Assembly: GCA_963822905.1 (NCBI GenBank)
Contig: CAWGJF010000001.1
Span: 558,001-622,000, forward strand
DNA length: 64,000 bases
Origin: CAWGJF01 sp963822905
GTDB lineage: Bacteria; Bacteroidota; Ignavibacteria; Ignavibacteriales; Ignavibacteriaceae
Direction of reading: 5' to 3'
Shown: one piece after another, positions 63,360 through 64,000 of the stretch
Layout of the letters: the number at the start of each line of letters is the position of its first letter
How positions within the stretch are numbered: position 1 is the first letter of the stretch
The notes under the pieces: generated by a model
The model's database searches: none
What the model saw: only the letters and a program-made list of their open reading frames with translations
Told to the model about the DNA's origin: nothing
Made by a program: the position numbers and the translations under genes

Positions 63360-64000
63360 ATGATAAATGATGAAGAAATTTTGATTATAGCAGGTGAAGT
63401 TTCTGGTGATTTGATAGGAGCAGGGCTTGTTGAGCAATTAAAGAAAATAAATCCGTCAATTAGAATTTCAGGAATTGGCGGAGAGAAAATGAAACAGGCG
63501 GGAATGGAAATAATTTTTCACTCGGATCAGATGGCGTTTTTAGGATTCTGGGAAGTTTTAAAACATTATCCTTTTATTCGAAAGGTAAGGGAAAAAATTC
63601 TCAGCAAAGTTGTCGAAAACAAAATCAAGTATGCGGTCTTAATTGATTATCCGGGATTCAATTTAAATATAGCTCCGAGATTGAAAAAACTCGGAGTTAA
63701 AATTATTTATTATGTCAGTCCACAATTGTGGGCATGGGGAACCGGGAGAGTAAAAAAAATTCAACAATTCGTTGAAAAAATGCTGGTGATTTTTCCTTTT
63801 GAAAAAGATTTTTATAAAAAGATGAATGTCGATGTTGAATTCGTCGGACATCCGCTTGTTGAAAGAGTTAATGATTATTCTTTTCTCACGAAAGATGAAC
63901 TTTATAAAAAACTGAATCTTGAAAAAGGCAAAGAAATATTATTATTGATGCCCGGAAGCAGAGAACAAGAAATAAAAAGAATTTTCCCCGAAGTAATAAA
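63360..64000 (+). CDS. lpxB: lipid-A-disaccharide synthase, 3' end outside window
   Basis: The frame from ATG 63360 is open to the end of the window (213 codons). It has EILIIAGEVSGDLIGAGLVE, IGGEKMKQAGMEIIF, AFLGFWEVLKHYPFIRK, LIDYPGFNLNIAPRLKK and YYVSPQLWAWGTGRVKK, then VEFVGHPLVERV and LLLMPGSREQEIKR. These are the LpxB landmarks in order. The enzyme joins UDP-2,3-diacylglucosamine and lipid X to make the lipid A disaccharide, proving an LPS-type outer membrane. It starts 5 bases after the ICMT-like gene. Confidence 0.95.
   Translation, partial: MINDEEILIIAGEVSGDLIGAGLVEQLKKINPSIRISGIGGEKMKQAGMEIIFHSDQMAFLGFWEVLKHYPFIRKVREKILSKVVENKIKYAVLIDYPGFNLNIAPRLKKLGVKIIYYVSPQLWAWGTGRVKKIQQFVEKMLVIFPFEKDFYKKMNVDVEFVGHPLVERVNDYSFLTKDELYKKLNLEKGKEILLLMPGSREQEIKRIFPEVI

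Overview
The window is a 64 kb, AT-rich, gene-dense stretch of chromosome from a Gram-negative bacterium, most likely an Ignavibacteria/Chlorobi-type member of the Bacteroidota. Evidence: five secreted proteins end in type IX secretion sorting tails of the 'YPNPFNP' kind, an lpxB start is present (lipid A outer membrane), and several promoters fit the Bacteroidota pattern (TTG or TTTG, 19-20 bases, then TAnnTTTG). The taxonomy is inferred from these traits and is not proven. I see no rRNA, tRNA, CRISPR array, insertion sequence or phage module.

Layout. 1-10.5 kb: surface and secreted proteins (T9SS tail fragment, HEAT protein, EEP-family phosphoesterase, frameshifted YCF48/BNR protein, 1086-aa sortilin-like propeller) surrounding a translationally coupled pair made of a Cas4-like/DEDD nuclease (DUF2779) and a putative HEPN protein. 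10.5-17.7 kb: arsenite methyltransferase ArsM, SDR, NUDIX, transglutaminase-like plus tandem DUF350 membrane protein, TPR lipoprotein, ferredoxin, SdiA-regulated-type lipoprotein. 18-25.5 kb: surface polysaccharide locus with an initiating sugar-phosphate transferase, four glycosyltransferases, an unusual kinase-methyltransferase fusion and a decayed glycosyltransferase. 25.5-30.8 kb: nadK, a thioredoxin-like protein, then a four-gene overlapping operon of two Ddl-like ATP-grasp ligases, a GNAT and a lysine-2,3-aminomutase-type radical SAM enzyme. 31-40.7 kb: housekeeping genes (recG, dgt, plsY-gpsA, a second KamA-like enzyme, ogt, nfu, asparaginase). 40.7-48.7 kb: three large T9SS-exported beta-helix proteins with paired palindromes upstream. 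49-64 kb: murI, glnD, queF, queC, an MFS transporter, tpiA, a membrane-anchored GH2-like protein, smc, a HAD phosphatase, an ICMT-like protein and lpxB, which runs off the end.

The strongest leads are the aminomutase/GNAT/double ATP-grasp operon, whose first gene appears to start with ATT behind a strong ribosome binding site; the DUF2779-HEPN pair; the kinase-methyltransferase fusion, which recalls the O-antigen terminator WbdD with the domain order reversed; and a pair of identical 16-bp palindromes 43 bp apart upstream of a T9SS gene. Four genes, including smc, are each split by a single-base frameshift. One of these lies exactly on a U UUU UUA slippery heptamer in the correct phase. Assembly or sequencing indels are the simplest explanation and need to be excluded first.
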